Below, piece by piece: positions 4,960-7,247 of a stretch of DNA of 7,247 bases (positions within the stretch are counted from its first letter, which is position 1; each line of letters opens with the position of its first letter). A program made the position numbers and the translations under genes. Source of the DNA: Candidatus Brocadiaceae bacterium. GTDB taxonomy: Bacteria > Planctomycetota > Brocadiia > SM23-32. The stretch covers positions 1 to 7,247 of the forward strand of contig JAUWZH010000125.1 of assembly GCA_030615435.1 (NCBI GenBank), given 5' to 3'. The notes under the pieces were generated by a model. It was not told where the DNA came from, made no database searches, and saw only the letters and a program-made list of their open reading frames with translations.

Positions 4960-7247
4960 GTGCCAGAAGTTGAGAAGCGCCGCAGTTTCACCTCGCGCGC
5001 CACTTTGGAAAAGGCAATCGGCGTGGCCGTGCTGGGGTGTTTGTTCGCCGCCGCTCCTGCGCTGGCCGAGGAAGCCGGGTCTGCGCAGCCCGGTTGGCTG
5101 CCCGAAGGAGTTCCGGGCGCCTGGCTTCTGGCGCCGGCAGGGGCGGTGTTGGGGCTCGTCTTCGCACTGGTGTTCTTCCGCCAGATGATGAGGGTGGACG
5201 AGGGCACCGAGACCATGCGCAGGATCGCCCAGTACGTCCGCGAAGGTGCCAACGCTTACCTGAAGCGGCAGTACAGGGTAATCGCGGCGGTGTTTGTCGT
5301 CCTGGTCGGCGTATTCGTTCTGCTGGCCTTCTTCGGCATGATGCGTCCGCTGATGCCCGTGATGTTTGTTGCAGGCGGTCTGTTCAGCGGCCTTTCCGGC
5401 TGGTTCGGGATGCGGTGCGCCACGCGTGCCTCCGCGCGCACCGCCAACATGGCGCGCAGGAGCCTGAACGGCGCGCTCAAGGTGGCGTTCCGCAGCGGCT
5501 CAGTGATGGGGCTCACCGTGGTGGGGTTCGGACTGCTGAACATTGCCCTGTGGTATCTCATCCTGATCCTCCTGTACAGGAACAACGCTTTCGGCCTCGG
5601 CGCCGGGCTCGAACGGGCCGAGATGTTCCAGGAGATTACCGCAACGATGCTCGCTTTCGGCATGGGCGCCTCGACGGTGGCCCTTTTCGCCAGGGTAGGG
5701 GGAGGGATTTACACCAAGGCCGCCGACGTCGGCGCCGACCTTGTGGGCAAAGTCGAAGCCGGCATCCCCGAAGACGACGTCCGCAATCCAGCCACGATCG
5801 CCGACAATGTCGGCGACAACGTCGGTGACGTGGCCGGCATGGGAGCCGACCTCTACGAATCCTACGTGGGCTCGATCCTGGCGACGACCGCCCTTGGCGC
5901 AGCGCTGGCCGTGATGGCCGGACGCTTCGAGTCCCTTTACATCGTGGCCCCGATGATCGTTGCGGGGCTCGGCGTCATTCTGAGCGTGCTGGGCATCTTG
6001 ATGGTCCGGTGCAAGGAGGAGGCCTCGCAGAAAAGCCTGCTGCGAGCGCTCCTGGTGGGTACCTCAGGCGCAGCCGTTCTGGTGGCTGTCGCGGTGGCCG
6101 CGCTGGTCTGGCTTACGGGCCTGCCGTGGGGGGTCTTCGGGGCGGTAGTGACAGGGTTGGCCGCGGGGTTCATCATCGGCCAGGCGACTGAGTGGTTCAC
6201 CGCCGACGAATACAGATGGACCAGAGGGGTGGCCGAGCAGGCCCAGATGGGGGCGGCGCCGACGGTGATCGAAGGAATAGCAGTGGGGATGCTCTCGAGC
6301 GCCATTCCCGTGCTGACGGTTGTGGTGGCCGTGCTGCTCGCCTTCGGCCTGATGGGTGGCTTCTCATCGGCTCCGAACGCGCTGAACATGGGGCTTTACG
6401 GCGTTGGCTTCGCAGCGGTGGGCATGCTTTCGACGCTTGGCATCACCCTCGCGGCGGATGCCTATGGCCCCGTGGCGGACAACGCCGGGGGCAACGCCGA
6501 GATGAGCGGCCTGCCTCCAGAGGTCAGGAAGCGCACCGATGCCCTCGACGCCCTCGGCAACACGACCGCCGCTACGGGCAAGGGCTTTGCCATCGGCTCG
6601 GCTGCGCTGACGGCCATGGCGCTGCTGGCGGCCTACGTGGCGCAGGTGCCCTTTTATCTGAACGATGAGAAGGTCCGAAGCATTCGCGACGTCGTCGCGG
6701 CCTACGACCTGACCATCCTCAACCCGCTGCTGCTCGGCGGGCTGTTCATCGGGGCCATGATGGCGTTTGTGTTCTGCGGACTCACCATGCGGGCGGTGGG
6801 GCGCTCGGCCGGAAAGATAGTGGCCGAGACGAGGCGCCAGTTCCAGAAACTGCGAGGGAAACTCGTCGCCGCCGGCATGAGCGAAGAGGAGGCGAACAAC
6901 CCGCAGAACTGGCCTGAGCGAGTCGAAGTGGACGGCGAGATGATTCCCAACTACACCGCCTGCGTGGAGATCGCCACTGCCGGGGCCCAGAAGGAGATGG
7001 TCCTGCCCGCCCTTCTGGCCCTCATCGTGCCCGTCGCCGTTGGGCTTGTGCTCGGCGTGGCGGGCGTGCTGGGCCTGCTCAGCGGGGCGCTGGTGACGGG
7101 GCTGAGCCTGGCTTGCATGCTCAACAACAGCGGCGGGGCATGGGACAACGCCAAGAAGTGGATCGAAAAGGGCAACCTCGGCGGCAAGGGCTCCGAGGTC
7201 CATAAGGCCGGCGTGATAGGCGACACCGTGGGCGACCCGTTCAAGGA
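4960..7247 (+). CDS. hppA: Membrane-bound ion-pumping pyrophosphatase, K+-dependent Na+-type (3'-truncated by window)
   Basis: HppA hydrolyses pyrophosphate and exports Na+ and/or H+. It is a homodimer with 16 or so membrane helices. The window holds 762 codons and stops inside the conserved GDTVGDPFKD motif, so only the extreme C-terminus is missing. Visible active-site blocks are YTKAADVGADLVGKVE (251-266; D256, D260, K264, E266), DNVGDNVGDVAGMGADLYES (about 282-301), DNAGGNAEMS (from D507), GNTTAATGKG (533-542), NNSGGAWDNAKKWIE (from N722) and GDTVGD (D755, D759). Ala537 and Gly540 are the residues of the K+-dependent subfamily; K+-independent enzymes have Lys and Thr. Glu300 sits in the LYES position used by Na+-transporting enzymes. 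GTG 4960 gives a basic start, then a signal-peptide-like segment (about 17-37, ending in ALA-EE) before the first core helix. Transcription probably begins at the promoter at 4669-4697. Confidence 0.95.
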   Translation, partial: MPEVEKRRSFTSRATLEKAIGVAVLGCLFAAAPALAEEAGSAQPGWLPEGVPGAWLLAPAGAVLGLVFALVFFRQMMRVDEGTETMRRIAQYVREGANAYLKRQYRVIAAVFVVLVGVFVLLAFFGMMRPLMPVMFVAGGLFSGLSGWFGMRCATRASARTANMARRSLNGALKVAFRSGSVMGLTVVGFGLLNIALWYLILILLYRNNAFGLGAGLERAEMFQEITATMLAFGMGASTVALFARVGGGIYTKAADVGADLVGKVEAGIPEDDVRNPATIADNVGDNVGDVAGMGADLYESYVGSILATTALGAALAVMAGRFESLYIVAPMIVAGLGVILSVLGILMVRCKEEASQKSLLRALLVGTSGAAVLVAVAVAALVWLTGLPWGVFGAVVTGLAAGFIIGQATEWFTADEYRWTRGVAEQAQMGAAPTVIEGIAVGMLSSAIPVLTVVVAVLLAFGLMGGFSSAPNALNMGLYGVGFAAVGMLSTLGITLAADAYGPVADNAGGNAEMSGLPPEVRKRTDALDALGNTTAATGKGFAIGSAALTAMALLAAYVAQVPFYLNDEKVRSIRDVVAAYDLTILNPLLLGGLFIGAMMAFVFCGLTMRAVGRSAGKIVAETRRQFQKLRGKLVAAGMSEEEANNPQNWPERVEVDGEMIPNYTACVEIATAGAQKEMVLPALLALIVPVAVGLVLGVAGVLGLLSGALVTGLSLACMLNNSGGAWDNAKKWIEKGNLGGKGSEVHKAGVIGDTVGDPFK

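Noticed and set aside
6364..7203. 279-codon reverse-strand open frame
   Set aside because: It is antisense to well-conserved pyrophosphatase motifs, and its His/Arg/Gln-rich translation is typical of a shadow frame.
1..7247. CRISPR arrays, insertion sequences, phage or defence genes
   Set aside because: There are no regularly spaced direct repeats, no transposase or integrase frames and no terminal inverted repeats. All recognisable genes are housekeeping or energy genes.

Overview
The window is a GC-rich (roughly 60-65% by eye) bacterial chromosome segment in which every convincing gene lies on the + strand. It is a housekeeping neighbourhood, not a mobile or defence island. The order is rpsB (ribosomal protein S2), tsf (EF-Ts), pyrH (UMP kinase), frr (ribosome recycling factor), a PgsA-type CDP-alcohol phosphatidyltransferase, a 74-residue DUF2007-type protein, and hppA (membrane proton/sodium-pumping pyrophosphatase). 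The last gene is cut by the right edge just before its C-terminus. The S2 wording (SKKMIS...RKIERNLGG...VDPRRE), the short EF-Ts and the K+-dependent, Na+-type pyrophosphatase suggest a Planctomycetota/PVC-like or other deep-branching Gram-negative phylum. That placement is an impression from remembered family patterns and is weak.

Bases 1-497 hold no credible gene. Bases 1-315 carry several GC-rich hairpins without a U-tract. A textbook sigma70-type promoter (TTGACA, 17 bp, TATAGT) at 316-344 then drives a leader of about 145 nt with a clear hairpin before rpsB. From 498 to 3556 the translation and nucleotide block runs rpsB, tsf, pyrH, frr. pyrH and frr overlap by 11 nt, while rpsB-tsf (112 nt) and tsf-pyrH (186 nt) have spacers. 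A 200-nt spacer precedes pgsA, where many bacteria have uppS and cdsA.

The most interesting stretch is the 308-nt gap between the DUF2007-type gene and hppA. It holds a near-perfect promoter (TTGAAA, 17 bp, TATAAT), about 100 nt of sequence with several possible helices, and a strong intrinsic terminator (7-bp GC stem plus five T). The 5' arm of that terminator overlaps the 3' arm of an upstream 6-bp hairpin, so the two cannot form together. This is the layout of a transcription-attenuation leader (riboswitch-like) for hppA, or of a stand-alone small RNA. I could not match it to a known class.

Functionally, rpsB, tsf and frr serve translation, pyrH feeds UTP/CTP synthesis, and the PgsA-type enzyme uses CDP-diacylglycerol to make anionic phospholipid. 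HppA recovers energy from the pyrophosphate released by biosynthesis as an ion gradient. The residues visible in HppA predict K+ dependence and Na+ transport.
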